A DNA stretch of 64,000 bases, taken from positions 62,001-126,000 of the forward strand of contig CALKCP010000003.1 in NCBI GenBank assembly GCA_938083445.1, in the 5' to 3' direction. Each line of letters starts with the position of its first letter. Positions within the stretch are counted from its first letter, which is position 1. The notes below the pieces were generated by a model that searched no databases, had not been told where the DNA came from, and saw nothing but the letters and a program-made list of their open reading frames with translations. The position numbers were made by a program, and so were the translations under genes. The DNA is from an uncultured Ulvibacter sp. (GTDB lineage: Bacteria; Bacteroidota; Bacteroidia; Flavobacteriales; Flavobacteriaceae). This document shows, in pieces, positions 41,770 through 51,321 of this stretch.

Positions 41770-44595
41770 ATGAGTAAGTATCATTTCAACGATATAGAAG
41801 CGAAGTGGCAAAAGTACTGGGCTGAGCATCGAACTTTCAGGGCTGAAAATGAAAGTATCAAGCCAAAATTTTATGTTTTAGATATGTTTCCGTATCCCTC
41901 TGGAGCAGGTTTGCATGTGGGTCATCCACTTGGTTATATTGCTAGTGATATTTACGCCCGATATAAACGACACCAAGGTTTTAATGTATTGCATCCGCAA
42001 GGATACGACTCATTTGGTTTGCCGGCAGAACAATTTGCCATTCAGACAGGCCAACACCCTAGTAGAACTACTGCACAAAACATTACGCGTTATCGTGAGC
42101 AACTCGATAGAATTGGCTTTTCTTTCGACTGGAGCAGAGAAGTAAGAACCTCTGAGCCAAGTTACTATAAGTGGACACAGTGGATTTTTATACAATTGTT
42201 TGAATCGTGGTACTGTAACGTGCTGGAAAAAGCGATGCCCATTTCCGAATTAGTCCGAATGTTTGCAGATGAAGGAAATGAAGGGGTAAATCATTCCTGT
42301 GGAATTGACACTCCTGTTTTTACTGCTGCCCAATGGAACTCCTTTTCAGAAAAACAACAACAAAAAGTGTTGCTAAGATATCGGCTTACCTATTTGGCTG
42401 AAACGGAAGTAAATTGGTGCCCCCAATTGGGGACGGTTCTGGCGAACGATGAGATTGTAAATGGAGTTTCAGAACGTGGAGGGTATCCAGTGGTGCGTAA
42501 AAAAATGAAACAGTGGAGCATGCGAATTACAGACTATGCGAAACGACTGTTAGATGGATTAGATGCAATTGATTGGCCGCAGCCATTGAAGGATACCCAA
42601 AGGAATTGGATCGGTAGATCGAAAGGGGCCTCTGTGATTTTTAAAATTAAGGACAGAGATGAAGAAATCGAGGTTTTTACTACGCGTCCAGACACCATAT
42701 TTGGGGTTAGTTTTATGACCTTGGCACCAGAACATGATCTCGTAGATAAGTTAACCACAATAGAGCAGCGGATTGATGTTGGGAAGTACATAGAGGACAC
42801 GGCGAAGAGAACGGAGAGAGAACGATTGTCTGAGGTAAAACGAATTACTGGGGTTTTTACAGGAGCCTACGCACAGCATCCGTTTACGGGTGAGGAAATT
42901 CCAATATGGATTGGAGACTATGTGTTGGCAGGTTACGGAACAGGAGCTGTTATGAGCGTGCCTTGTGGAGATCAGCGAGATTATGATTTTGCGACCCATT
43001 TTGATATTCACATACCTAATATTTTTGATGGGATAGATATTTCGAAAGAAGCTCATGTTGAAAAGGAGCATGTTACTATTGGAAATAGTAGTTTTTTAAA
43101 TGGTTTGAGTGTGTCTGAAGCTTCAGAAAAAGCAATCGCAGCATTGGAAGCAAAACATGCGGGGACAGGAAAAATTAATTATAGGCTAAGAGATGCAGTG
43201 TTTTCTCGCCAACGTTATTGGGGAGAGCCTTTTCCAGTATATTATAAGGATGGGTTGCCACAAATAATAGACGTGAGTCATTTGCCTTTAGTATTACCAG
43301 AAGTTGAAAAATACCTTCCAACACAGTCGGGGGAACCTCCGCTGGGGCGTGCAGATGTATGGGCTTGGGATACCGTAAATAATGAGGTGGTAGATAATAA
43401 ATTGATTGATCAGGAGACGGTGTTTCCACTTGAGTTAAACACCATGCCGGGTTGGGCTGGAAGTAGTTGTTATATGTTCCGCTATATGGATTCGTCTAAC
43501 AGTGAGGCATTGGCTTCGACCGATGCTATGAAATATTGGGAGAATGTTGATCTATATGTTGGAGGCAGTGAACATGCGACAGGTCATTTATTGTACAGTC
43601 GTTTTTGGGTTAAAGTATTGTATGATCGCGGACTTTTACTTGTTGATGAACCCTTTAAAAAGCTCGTCAATCAAGGGATGATTCTTGGTGAGAGTGCATT
43701 TGTGTATAGAATTGAAGGTGAGAATAAATTTGTTTCTGCCGAATGTGCCGAAAAGCATACTGTACAGGCAATTCATGCAGATGTTTCCTTTGTGAACTCT
43801 TCCAATGAACTTGATATTAAGGCATTTAAAGAGTGGCGGGAGGAATATAAAAATGCTGAATTTATTACTGAAAATGACAAACCCTTTTTGGTTGCTCGAG
43901 AAGTCGAAAAAATGTCCAAATCTAAGTACAATGTGGTGAGTCCAGATGATATATGTTCGCGCTATGGAGCCGATACTTTACGCATGTATGAAATGTTTTT
44001 GGGGCCTATTGAACAAGCGAAACCATGGAACACGGCTGGAATTACAGGAGTGCATTCTTTTCTTAAGAAGCTATGGAAGTTATACCATACAGGACCAAAC
44101 GATAGTTTTTACTTCACAAATGAAGATGCTAGCAAAGGGAGTTTAAAAGTATTGCATAAAACCATTAAAAAAGTAACGGAGGATATTGAGAACTTTAGTT
44201 TTAACACCTCAGTTTCTACTTTTATGATCGCGGTTAATGAATTAACAGCTCAAAAATGTAATCAACGCGAAGTATTAAAAGCCTTGGTTATTTTGATTTC
44301 TCCATATGCACCTCATATCGCTGAGGAATTATGGAGTAAATTGGGTTATATTCATTCGATATCTGAGGCTCCCTTTCCTGTTTTTGATGCCAAGCATTTA
44401 ATAGAAAGTAGTAAAGCCTATCCAATTTCATTTAATGGAAAGATGCGCTTTACATTAGAATTGTCATTGGATTTAAGTAAGGATGACATAGAGTCAGCTG
44501 TTCTTTCTCATGAGAAGACAAAGCAGTATCTAGAAGGGCGAACGCCTAAAAAGGTAATAGTTGTTCCAGGAAAAATTGTAAATATCGTCGGATAG
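41770..44595 (+). CDS. leuS: Leucine--tRNA ligase
   Basis: LeuS charges tRNA-Leu. The 941-residue class I synthetase has the HIGH-type motif HVGHPLGY near residue 50 and KMSKSKYN near residue 718. It has a CP1 editing domain with TTRPDTIFGVSF. It is about 80 residues longer than E. coli LeuS. Part of the extra length is an insertion near residues 150-215 (AMPISELVRMF; AAQWNSFSEKQQQ) and part is in the 620-720 region. It is monocistronic with its own promoter. Confidence 0.98.
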   Translation: MSKYHFNDIEAKWQKYWAEHRTFRAENESIKPKFYVLDMFPYPSGAGLHVGHPLGYIASDIYARYKRHQGFNVLHPQGYDSFGLPAEQFAIQTGQHPSRTTAQNITRYREQLDRIGFSFDWSREVRTSEPSYYKWTQWIFIQLFESWYCNVLEKAMPISELVRMFADEGNEGVNHSCGIDTPVFTAAQWNSFSEKQQQKVLLRYRLTYLAETEVNWCPQLGTVLANDEIVNGVSERGGYPVVRKKMKQWSMRITDYAKRLLDGLDAIDWPQPLKDTQRNWIGRSKGASVIFKIKDRDEEIEVFTTRPDTIFGVSFMTLAPEHDLVDKLTTIEQRIDVGKYIEDTAKRTERERLSEVKRITGVFTGAYAQHPFTGEEIPIWIGDYVLAGYGTGAVMSVPCGDQRDYDFATHFDIHIPNIFDGIDISKEAHVEKEHVTIGNSSFLNGLSVSEASEKAIAALEAKHAGTGKINYRLRDAVFSRQRYWGEPFPVYYKDGLPQIIDVSHLPLVLPEVEKYLPTQSGEPPLGRADVWAWDTVNNEVVDNKLIDQETVFPLELNTMPGWAGSSCYMFRYMDSSNSEALASTDAMKYWENVDLYVGGSEHATGHLLYSRFWVKVLYDRGLLLVDEPFKKLVNQGMILGESAFVYRIEGENKFVSAECAEKHTVQAIHADVSFVNSSNELDIKAFKEWREEYKNAEFITENDKPFLVAREVEKMSKSKYNVVSPDDICSRYGADTLRMYEMFLGPIEQAKPWNTAGITGVHSFLKKLWKLYHTGPNDSFYFTNEDASKGSLKVLHKTIKKVTEDIENFSFNTSVSTFMIAVNELTAQKCNQREVLKALVILISPYAPHIAEELWSKLGYIHSISEAPFPVFDAKHLIESSKAYPISFNGKMRFTLELSLDLSKDDIESAVLSHEKTKQYLEGRTPKKVIVVPGKIVNIVG

Positions 44596-44608
44596 TTTTT
44601 CAAATGTA

Positions 44609-44637
44609 TTGAAGTTTTTAATCTGTAATTACATTTG
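44609..44637 (+). promoter_or_regulatory. Promoter of the zinc metallopeptidase gene
   Basis: TTG at 44609-44611, an 18-nt spacer and TACATTTG at 44630-44637 fit the consensus. The leader to the ATG at 44764 would be about 120 nt; I see no clear structure in it. Confidence 0.6.
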
Positions 44638-44763
44638 CATAGTATTTGATATATTCAGACAAACTCAATAGCTCGAGGTTCTCCTTCCATGCATGACATA
44701 AGTTGCCTGTTAGGTATTAGTGATAAACAACAAGAGTCTTGAAATATCAGAAATAAAAAAATT

Positions 44764-45453
44764 ATGATTGGATACTATGTTTTAGCAGCTGCGGTCTTTT
44801 TAGTTAGCATGTACGTTAGTAATAAATTGAAAAGTAAATTTAAAAAGTACTCTGAAATCAAACTTCAAAACGGACTTAGTGGTCGAGAAATTGCTGAAAA
44901 AATGTTAGCAGATAATGGCATACTTGATGTAAAAGTGACTTCAGTAAGTGGGATGCTAACAGATCACTATAATCCTGCAAACAAAACTGTAAATTTAAGT
45001 GAAGGGGTGTATAATCAAAGAAATGCAGCAGCAGCAGCGGTAGCAGCTCATGAGTGTGGTCATGCAGTACAGCATGCCACCGCTTATAGTTGGTTGCAAC
45101 TTCGCTCTAAAATTGTGCCGGCAGTGGGGATTTCAAGTAAACTTTCCAATATTGTCATTATGGTAGGATTAGTGCTTTCTGCGAGTGGCACTGCGTTAGG
45201 GTCAGGTATTTTTTTAATAGGAATCCTCCTCTTTGCGGTAACCACAGCATTTGCATTTATCACCTTACCAGTTGAATTTGATGCAAGTAACCGCGCTTTA
45301 GCTTGGTTGGAAAAAGAGAAGATGGTCACAACGAACGAGTATGACGGTGCAAAAGATGCTTTAAAATGGGCGGCACGCACCTATGTTGTAGCGGCCTTGG
45401 GGTCTTTGGCTACCTTGCTCTACTTCGTTAGTATGTTCATGGGAAGAAGATAG
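44764..45453 (+). CDS. YugP-family zinc metallopeptidase
   Basis: The 229-residue membrane protein has one N-terminal helix and the zinc-binding motif HECGHAVQH (His96, Glu97, His100). Two further helices follow (about 130-185). The motif EFDASNRALAWLE supplies a likely third ligand. The family is widespread and its substrate unknown. It converges on a saccharopine dehydrogenase-like gene, with only 5 nt between the stops and no terminator visible. Confidence 0.9.
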   Translation: MIGYYVLAAAVFLVSMYVSNKLKSKFKKYSEIKLQNGLSGREIAEKMLADNGILDVKVTSVSGMLTDHYNPANKTVNLSEGVYNQRNAAAAAVAAHECGHAVQHATAYSWLQLRSKIVPAVGISSKLSNIVIMVGLVLSASGTALGSGIFLIGILLFAVTTAFAFITLPVEFDASNRALAWLEKEKMVTTNEYDGAKDALKWAARTYVVAALGSLATLLYFVSMFMGRR

Positions 45454-45458
45454 TTTGT

Positions 45459-46829
45459 TTAACCCGAAACATTATCTGGATTGTAACCCAAATAGGGTGT
45501 TTCTACTTCATTAAACTCAATTCCGAAATTTTCAAGTTCTTCTAAAATTGGATCATAGACTTCCTTTGAGAGTGGTATTTGTACCCCAGGGGTAGTAATG
45601 TCTTTATTTAGAATTTTTATAGCTGCAATAGCAACTGGCAGCCCGACTGTTTTAGCCATGGCAGTATATGTTTGATCATCTCCAATTGCCACCATACTGC
45701 TGTCTATCTGGTATTGTTTACCCCCAAGATCATAACCAATTTTATGATACATAACGATCATATCTTTGTCATCTTCATCTAAGGTCCACTTATCCATTAA
45801 TATTTGCTGCAATGCCTGTGCAGGAGTTGCATTAGAAATGCCGATCTTTTTTTCATTATTGAAAATATCTAGATCTAATAGTTTATCCCACATCAAATCA
45901 TCCTGGTCAATTTTTAACGTATGTCGCAATTTTAGAGCTACAGAATCTGTCGGGGAATAAGGCAAAAACAAGTTGATAAAATCACGATATGATAAATTCT
46001 CAGAATCTGGGATATTATAACTGTCGTCTGTCATTCCAAGTTGTACGAACATATTCCACGACCTGCTAAAACCAACTCTTCTGATAGTTCCTCTATACAA
46101 TGTGAGTACATCGTCGAGCTTATAAATGGATTGATATTTCAATGAATTCCGATTCGCATAAACTTCAAACTTTCCGTGGCCATCAACCTCAATAAACTCA
46201 GTTCTTCGAAACAATCTGTGGTATGGGATGTACTTATATTTTCCTTCCTGTATAAATTCAGCCGATCCTCCTTGTCCTGCTAAAACTACGTTCCTCGGGT
46301 TCCAAGTGAACTTGTAATTCCACAAATTATTATCGCTTTCAGGAGCAATTAAGCCTCCTGTAAACGATTCAAATAATATTATTTTACCCCCATTTTCACG
46401 AATACGGTCAATAATTTTCATTGCGCTCATATGGTCGAGACCGGGGTCAAGACCGATTTCATTCATAAAGACTAAACCCTTCGCTTTTGCTTTGCTATTC
46501 AACGACTGCATTTCATCACTTACATACGATGCAGTTACCAAGTGTTTGCCAAATTCTAGACAGTCTTGAGCCACTTCAAAGTGAAAACGTGCAGGCAACA
46601 TTGAAATCACCAAATCACTATTCTGAACCGCTTCCTTGCGCTGAGATTCGTTAAAAACATCCAATAAAACGCCACGTGCATTGGGGTGATTTGCCGTAAA
46701 CTTTTGAGCGGCTTGTATGGAAAGATCCCCTATAGTAATAAACAACGCTTCCTCGTTAGATTTGTCAAGTAAATAACGTATCAAACTGGCGGCAGACCGA
46801 CCTGCTCCTATGATTAAAATATTTCTCAT
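45459..46829 (-). CDS. Saccharopine dehydrogenase family protein
   Basis: The 456-residue protein has an N-terminal Rossmann fold with IIGAGRSAASLIRYL (residues 5-19) and the saccharopine dehydrogenase C-terminal domain (GLDPGLDHMSAMKIID; FTWNPRNVVLAGQGG). Members catalyse the reversible formation of saccharopine, or lysine-related amino acid linkages. No partner gene of lysine catabolism lies nearby, so the exact substrate is open. It is divergent from the DUF423 gene. Confidence 0.9.
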   Translation of the reverse strand: MRNILIIGAGRSAASLIRYLLDKSNEEALFITIGDLSIQAAQKFTANHPNARGVLLDVFNESQRKEAVQNSDLVISMLPARFHFEVAQDCLEFGKHLVTASYVSDEMQSLNSKAKAKGLVFMNEIGLDPGLDHMSAMKIIDRIRENGGKIILFESFTGGLIAPESDNNLWNYKFTWNPRNVVLAGQGGSAEFIQEGKYKYIPYHRLFRRTEFIEVDGHGKFEVYANRNSLKYQSIYKLDDVLTLYRGTIRRVGFSRSWNMFVQLGMTDDSYNIPDSENLSYRDFINLFLPYSPTDSVALKLRHTLKIDQDDLMWDKLLDLDIFNNEKKIGISNATPAQALQQILMDKWTLDEDDKDMIVMYHKIGYDLGGKQYQIDSSMVAIGDDQTYTAMAKTVGLPVAIAAIKILNKDITTPGVQIPLSKEVYDPILEELENFGIEFNEVETPYLGYNPDNVSG

Positions 46830-46902
46830 TGGTGGTTTTTAATTAACTTTGTAGAATTGTTATGATTAACACGAAAATACTAAATTGCATACATACGACA
46901 CC

Positions 46903-47298
46903 ATGAATTACGACAAAAAAATAGTGGCTTCTGCCGCCATATTAGCTGCCGGGGCTATAGGGTTGGGTGCTTTTGGAGCCCACGGATTAATTGATGTAAT
47001 AAGTGCCAAGGCGTTAAGTTCTTTTGAAACCGGGGTAAGGTATCAAATGTATCACGCCCTTGCATTGCTGATTATTGGGTCTACAATGTCAATTTCAATT
47101 AATACGCGCAGGTGGGTGTATCTGTTCTTTATTTCAGGAGTTTTTTTGTTCTCGGGTTCAATTTACTTTTTGTCGCTGAGAGAAATATGGCCGTTTAGTG
47201 TAGCCATTTTAGGACCAATAACACCCATAGGAGGGTTGCTATTAATTTTGGGGTGGTTGCGATTGCTTTATGGAATTGTAACAGTAAAAAACGGATAA
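46903..47298 (+). CDS. DUF423 small membrane protein
   Basis: The 131-residue protein has four helices and the DUF423 pattern GAIGLGAFGAHGL near the N-terminus and GVRYQMYHALALLI. A Gly/Pro-rich ILGPITPIGGLLLILGW lies near the end. I chose ATG 46903; a longer reading from a TTG at 46885 is less likely. The function is unknown. pckA follows 69 nt downstream with its own promoter. Confidence 0.92.
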   Translation: MNYDKKIVASAAILAAGAIGLGAFGAHGLIDVISAKALSSFETGVRYQMYHALALLIIGSTMSISINTRRWVYLFFISGVFLFSGSIYFLSLREIWPFSVAILGPITPIGGLLLILGWLRLLYGIVTVKNG

Positions 47299-47336
47299 TT
47301 ATACTATTTTAAACTGCATATTTCTAACGGATTTAT

Positions 47337-47344
47337 TATTTTTG
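47337..47344 (+). promoter_or_regulatory. pckA -7 promoter box
   Basis: TATTTTTG matches TAnnTTTG exactly, 24 nt before the pckA ATG at 47368. No clear -33 element is visible. Confidence 0.45.
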
Positions 47345-47367
47345 CGTCACAACTATTAAAATAAAGT

Positions 47368-48969
47368 ATGGTAACTAACAACCAAACTACTAAAACGATT
47401 TCGTTAACACCGATCGGAATTAACAGCAAAAAAGTACACTACCAACTCAGTCCTGAGGAACTTCAGAAAAGAACACTCGATAATAGACAAGGCAAAATCA
47501 CAGAAAATGGAGTTCTTGCTGTAAACACCGGCGAATTCACGGGTCGCTCTCCGAAGGATAGATTTATTGTCAAAGATGAGATTACAAAAGACAAAGTATG
47601 GTGGGGCAATATTAACATCCCTGTCTCAGGAGATATGTTTGATCGCCTTTATGAGAAGGTTACTACATACCTTTCTGAAAAGGAAATTTTTGTAAGAGAT
47701 AGCTTTGCTTGCGCCGATGAAAATTATAGACTAAACATACGTTTGATTAATGAATACCCCTGGTCTAATATGTTTGGTTACAATATGTTTTTAAGACCTA
47801 CCGAAGAAGAATTGGAGGGTTTTGACCCAGAGTGGCTTGTTATTAATGCGCCAGGTTTTATGGCAGATCCTTTAGTAGATGGCACAAGACAACATAATTT
47901 TGCGATTTTAAACTTTTCAAAGAAGATTGCCTTAATTGGGGGGACAGGATATACTGGTGAAATTAAAAAGGGAATTTTTTCAGCGCTTAATTTTATTCTT
48001 CCAGTAGATAAAAACACAATGCCAATGCATTGTTCTGCAAATGTGGGAAAAAATGGTGAAACTGCTATTTTCTTTGGACTATCTGGTACAGGGAAAACAA
48101 CCTTATCTGCAGATCCGGAAAGAAGGTTAATCGGTGATGATGAGCATGGATGGACCGCAGAGAACAGTGTTTTTAATTTTGAAGGAGGATGCTATGCAAA
48201 AGCCATCGATTTAAGTGAAGAAAACGAGCCGGACATTTATAATGCGATTACGCCAGGGGCTATTTTGGAAAATGTCATTATGAATGCACAAGGGGAGGTT
48301 GATTACACGGATGTGTCCATAACACAAAATACGCGTGTGAGTTATCCTATTGAACATATTGAAAATATTCAAGTTCCATCGATTGGGTATAATCCGAAGA
48401 ACATCTTTTTTCTCACGGCTGATGCTTTTGGTGTTTTGCCTCCAATTTCTAAATTAACACCTGGTCAGGCAGCCTATCACTTCATTAGTGGATATACCGC
48501 TAAGGTAGCAGGTACAGAAGAAGGGATTAACGAGCCTACTCCGAGCTTTTCGGCTTGTTTCGGCGCGCCTTTTATGCCATTACATCCCACCAATTATGCT
48601 GAAATGCTCAGTGAAAAAATGAAGGAAGCAGATGTAAATGTTTGGCTTATTAATACAGGTTGGACCGGAGGACCCTATGGTGTTGGTGCCCGAATGAAAT
48701 TAAAGTATACCAGAGCTATGATTACAGCAGCCCTTGATGGAAAGCTGAAAGACATGGACTTTGAAAGACATCCTATCTTTGGTCTGGATGTTCCACAAAG
48801 TTGTCCGAATGTTCCAGATGAGGTGCTAAACCCAAGACAGACTTGGAAAAATAAAGAAGCCTACGATAGCCAGGCAAGACAGTTAGCTGTTTCTTTTAAA
48901 GAAAACTTTGCTCAGTTTGAAGAATATGCTAATGAGGAAATTTTATCCGGTGCGCCGATAGCACTTTAA
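47368..48969 (+). CDS. pckA: Phosphoenolpyruvate carboxykinase (ATP)
   Basis: PckA converts oxaloacetate and ATP to phosphoenolpyruvate in gluconeogenesis. The 533 residues match the ATP-dependent family. Markers are GEFTGRSPKDRFIV near residue 55, the P-loop GLSGTGKTTLSAD near residue 238, and GDDEHGW directly after it. The R-loop and the Asp metal ligand are intact. A long bidirectional terminator follows. Confidence 0.98.
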   Translation: MVTNNQTTKTISLTPIGINSKKVHYQLSPEELQKRTLDNRQGKITENGVLAVNTGEFTGRSPKDRFIVKDEITKDKVWWGNINIPVSGDMFDRLYEKVTTYLSEKEIFVRDSFACADENYRLNIRLINEYPWSNMFGYNMFLRPTEEELEGFDPEWLVINAPGFMADPLVDGTRQHNFAILNFSKKIALIGGTGYTGEIKKGIFSALNFILPVDKNTMPMHCSANVGKNGETAIFFGLSGTGKTTLSADPERRLIGDDEHGWTAENSVFNFEGGCYAKAIDLSEENEPDIYNAITPGAILENVIMNAQGEVDYTDVSITQNTRVSYPIEHIENIQVPSIGYNPKNIFFLTADAFGVLPPISKLTPGQAAYHFISGYTAKVAGTEEGINEPTPSFSACFGAPFMPLHPTNYAEMLSEKMKEADVNVWLINTGWTGGPYGVGARMKLKYTRAMITAALDGKLKDMDFERHPIFGLDVPQSCPNVPDEVLNPRQTWKNKEAYDSQARQLAVSFKENFAQFEEYANEEILSGAPIAL

Positions 48970-48978
48970 TGTCAGCCT

Positions 48979-49030
48979 AGTATACAAAAAAAAAAGGCTT
49001 GCCGGTATGGCAAGCCTTTTTTTGTATACT
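48979..49030. terminator. Bidirectional terminator between pckA and hemD
   Basis: A very long stem pairs 48979-49003 with 49009-49030: AGTATAC outer arms, A10 against T7, then GGCTTGCC with GGCAAGCC. It can end both convergent transcripts (pckA on + and hemD on -). Confidence 0.9.
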
Positions 49031-49039
49031 GCTTTGAAA

Positions 49040-49792
49040 TTATTTTTTACTATTATTTACCGCTTTAATATACTTTTCGAGCGCCATCGTCATTGATGGT
49101 GTTTCTGGTGTTGGTGCTTGAATATTCACAATAAGGCCTTTTTCTGCCGCCGCCTTTACGGTGGTGTTTCCGAAAACTGCAATACGGGTTTCTTTCTGTT
49201 CGAAATCAGGAAAATTCTCAAACAATGACTCAATACCGCTTGGACTAAAGAATACTAAAATATCGTAAAACACATCTCGTAAACCACTCAAGTCACTTAC
49301 AACCGTTTTGTAAAAAGTAGCCTGTTTCCACTCAATATTCAAGTCGTTTAAAATAACAGGCACTGCCGGTTTCAACTTATCTGATGTTGGAAGTAAAAAC
49401 GTTTCGTTTTTATATTTCTTAATCAGTGGTGAAAGTTCAGGAAACGTCCTTTTCCCTACGTAGATTTTTCTTTTTCTGTACACTACATACTTCTGAAGAT
49501 AATATGCAACCGCCTCACTAAGGCAAAAATATTTCATAGAATCAGGAACTTTAAAACGAAGTTCTTCAGCAATTCTAAAAAAATGATCTACAGAATTTCT
49601 ACTATTTAGAATGATGGCTGTGTAATGCGCCAGATCCACCTTTTGTGAACGAACATCCTTCCCAGAAACGCCTTCTACATGAATAAAAGGCACGAAGTCT
49701 ATTTTTACCTTTTGACGATCAATCAGATCAAAATATGGAGAGTTTTCAACTTTCGGTTCTGGTTGCGAAACCAAGATAGTTTTCACTTTCAT
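49040..49792 (-). CDS. hemD: Uroporphyrinogen-III synthase
   Basis: HemD closes hydroxymethylbilane to uroporphyrinogen III in haem synthesis. The 250-residue protein has the bilobed family pattern, which is weakly conserved: KVKTILVSQPEP at the start, ILNSRNSVDHFFRI, and the late FFSPSGIESLFENFPDF with IAVFGNTTVKAAAEKGL. It is followed upstream by a DUF4271 gene, a pair I recall from Bacteroidota. Other hem genes are not in the window. Confidence 0.9.
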   Translation of the reverse strand: MKVKTILVSQPEPKVENSPYFDLIDRQKVKIDFVPFIHVEGVSGKDVRSQKVDLAHYTAIILNSRNSVDHFFRIAEELRFKVPDSMKYFCLSEAVAYYLQKYVVYRKRKIYVGKRTFPELSPLIKKYKNETFLLPTSDKLKPAVPVILNDLNIEWKQATFYKTVVSDLSGLRDVFYDILVFFSPSGIESLFENFPDFEQKETRIAVFGNTTVKAAAEKGLIVNIQAPTPETPSMTMALEKYIKAVNNSKK

Positions 49793-49821
49793 ACTAACAA
49801 TATTTTAAATATTATCTCGCA

Positions 49822-50475
49822 TCATTGTAACGTCTTGAATAAGATAAGATACGGTGCAATTTCAAGTGCGCAAAGATACAAAATAAAATAGAAGAAATTG
49901 TTTAAAATCGCATTACCAAGTGATTTGTAACTATTGAATAAAGTAAAGCAGTTTAAAATCAATAGAAATCCTAAAAAAGCGAAGATGAACATCCGAGAAG
50001 GTTCAACACTATAAAAAAGGAGTAAATTTCCTATAAATACGAACATTCCAAGCAAATTCCGATAGCTCAATTTTTGGTATAGATAGTTGTTGGCTATTGC
50101 CTCAATACTAAAAATTGATGCTATGATTTTTTCTATCAAAAGTTTCATCAAAATAAACAGGGAATATGCAGCACATATTCGAACAAACAACCAGGGGTTC
50201 GTCTGACTAATTTCCTGGTTATTATGATTAAGCAGAAAAAAAAACAGCAAGGATACTGATAGTACTTGAGAAACAAATAAGAGTAGGTTAAATGGATGCT
50301 TTAAGGCATCATTTTTACCCTGAACATAAAAGTATTTGTTGTTAAAAGGTAGCATGACAAACTCGTCAAAGCGCCTTGGGTAAAGGTATTTAACAAACGT
50401 AAAAATAAGGAAACAACCCACCAAAGATATAGTAATCCAGTCAATAGATTCTATATAGCGCTCCATGTATTGCAT
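49822..50475 (-). CDS. DUF4271 membrane protein
   Basis: The 217-residue protein has about six hydrophobic helices. It shows the family pattern KYFYVQGKNDALKHPFNLLLFVSQ in the first half and YLYQKLSYRNLLGMF near the middle. The function is unknown, but the gene regularly sits beside hemD in Bacteroidota, suggesting a link to haem or envelope physiology. The start is ATG 50475, with hemD 29 nt downstream on the same strand. Confidence 0.9.
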   Translation of the reverse strand: MQYMERYIESIDWITISLVGCFLIFTFVKYLYPRRFDEFVMLPFNNKYFYVQGKNDALKHPFNLLLFVSQVLSVSLLFFFLLNHNNQEISQTNPWLFVRICAAYSLFILMKLLIEKIIASIFSIEAIANNYLYQKLSYRNLLGMFVFIGNLLLFYSVEPSRMFIFAFLGFLLILNCFTLFNSYKSLGNAILNNFFYFILYLCALEIAPYLILFKTLQ

Positions 50476-50566
50476 AGCCTATTTTAAGAACAAAGATACG
50501 GCAAAATAAATCTGAGCAAAGTCCTTGTATTAGAATTTCTCTAACATTTATTTATCTAAAAAGGGG

Positions 50567-50574
50567 TACATTTG
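50567..50574 (+). promoter_or_regulatory. -7 box of the polyprenyl-phosphate mannosyltransferase operon
   Basis: TACATTTG is an exact TAnnTTTG match, 15 nt before the ATG at 50590. It would drive the three-gene unit to 53185. Confidence 0.5.
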
Positions 50575-50589
50575 CCCTAAAAAGGGAGG

Positions 50590-51321
50590 ATGTCCAAAGC
50601 TCTAGTGGTAATACCCACTTTTAATGAATTAGAAAATATTGAGTTATTGCTTCAACATATTATTTCGTTGCAGTATGAATTCGATGTTTTAGTAGTGGAC
50701 GATAATTCGCCAGACGGCACGGCACAGCTTGTGAAAAAGCAGATGGGGGTATTCCCTGGTCGCATTTTTTTATTGGAAAGAGCTGGTAAGCTTGGCTTAG
50801 GATCTGCATATATAGCTGGTTTTAAATGGGCTTTAGAAAAAGACTATGCCTTTGTTTTTGAGATGGATGCTGATCATTCTCACAATCCAAAAGATTTGAT
50901 ACACCTATTAAACGCCTGTTCTAAAGATGGTTTTGATATGGCCATAGGCTCGCGCTACGTTACAGGCGTTAATGTTGTGAATTGGCCTATGAATAGGGTG
51001 CTCATGTCCTGGTTGGCTTCGAGGTATGTTAGGTTAATTACAGGAATGAATATTTTTGACACGACAGCAGGATTTATATGCTACCGTCGTGAAATTCTCC
51101 AAAAGATTAATTTAGATGAAATTCAATTCATAGGGTATGCGTTTCAAATTGAAATGAAATACAAGGCGTATTTGAGTAAGTTTAGGATCAAAGAAGTACC
51201 TGTGGTCTTTACGGATAGAACGAATGGCGAGTCTAAAATGAGTTCGGGAATAATTTCTGAAGCGATATTTGGAGTCTTAACAATGCGATTAAAAAGCTTA
51301 TTTAACATGCTAGATATATAA
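50590..51321 (+). CDS. Polyprenol monophosphomannose synthase (GT2)
   Basis: The 243-residue GT2 enzyme has VVIPTFNELENIELLL (residues 5-20), VVDDNSPDGT and the metal-binding FEMDADHSHNPKDL. These are the dolichol-phosphate mannose synthase type. It should move mannose or a related sugar from a nucleotide to a polyprenyl phosphate at the inner membrane. The C-terminal membrane domain of some homologues is absent. Its stop overlaps the dihydroorotase start by 1 nt. Confidence 0.93.
   Translation: MSKALVVIPTFNELENIELLLQHIISLQYEFDVLVVDDNSPDGTAQLVKKQMGVFPGRIFLLERAGKLGLGSAYIAGFKWALEKDYAFVFEMDADHSHNPKDLIHLLNACSKDGFDMAIGSRYVTGVNVVNWPMNRVLMSWLASRYVRLITGMNIFDTTAGFICYRREILQKINLDEIQFIGYAFQIEMKYKAYLSKFRIKEVPVVFTDRTNGESKMSSGIISEAIFGVLTMRLKSLFNMLDI

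Noticed and set aside
50582-50589. AAGGGAGG before the mannosyltransferase start as a Shine-Dalgarno site
   Set aside because: It directly touches the ATG with no spacer, and Bacteroidota ribosomes generally do not use such sites.
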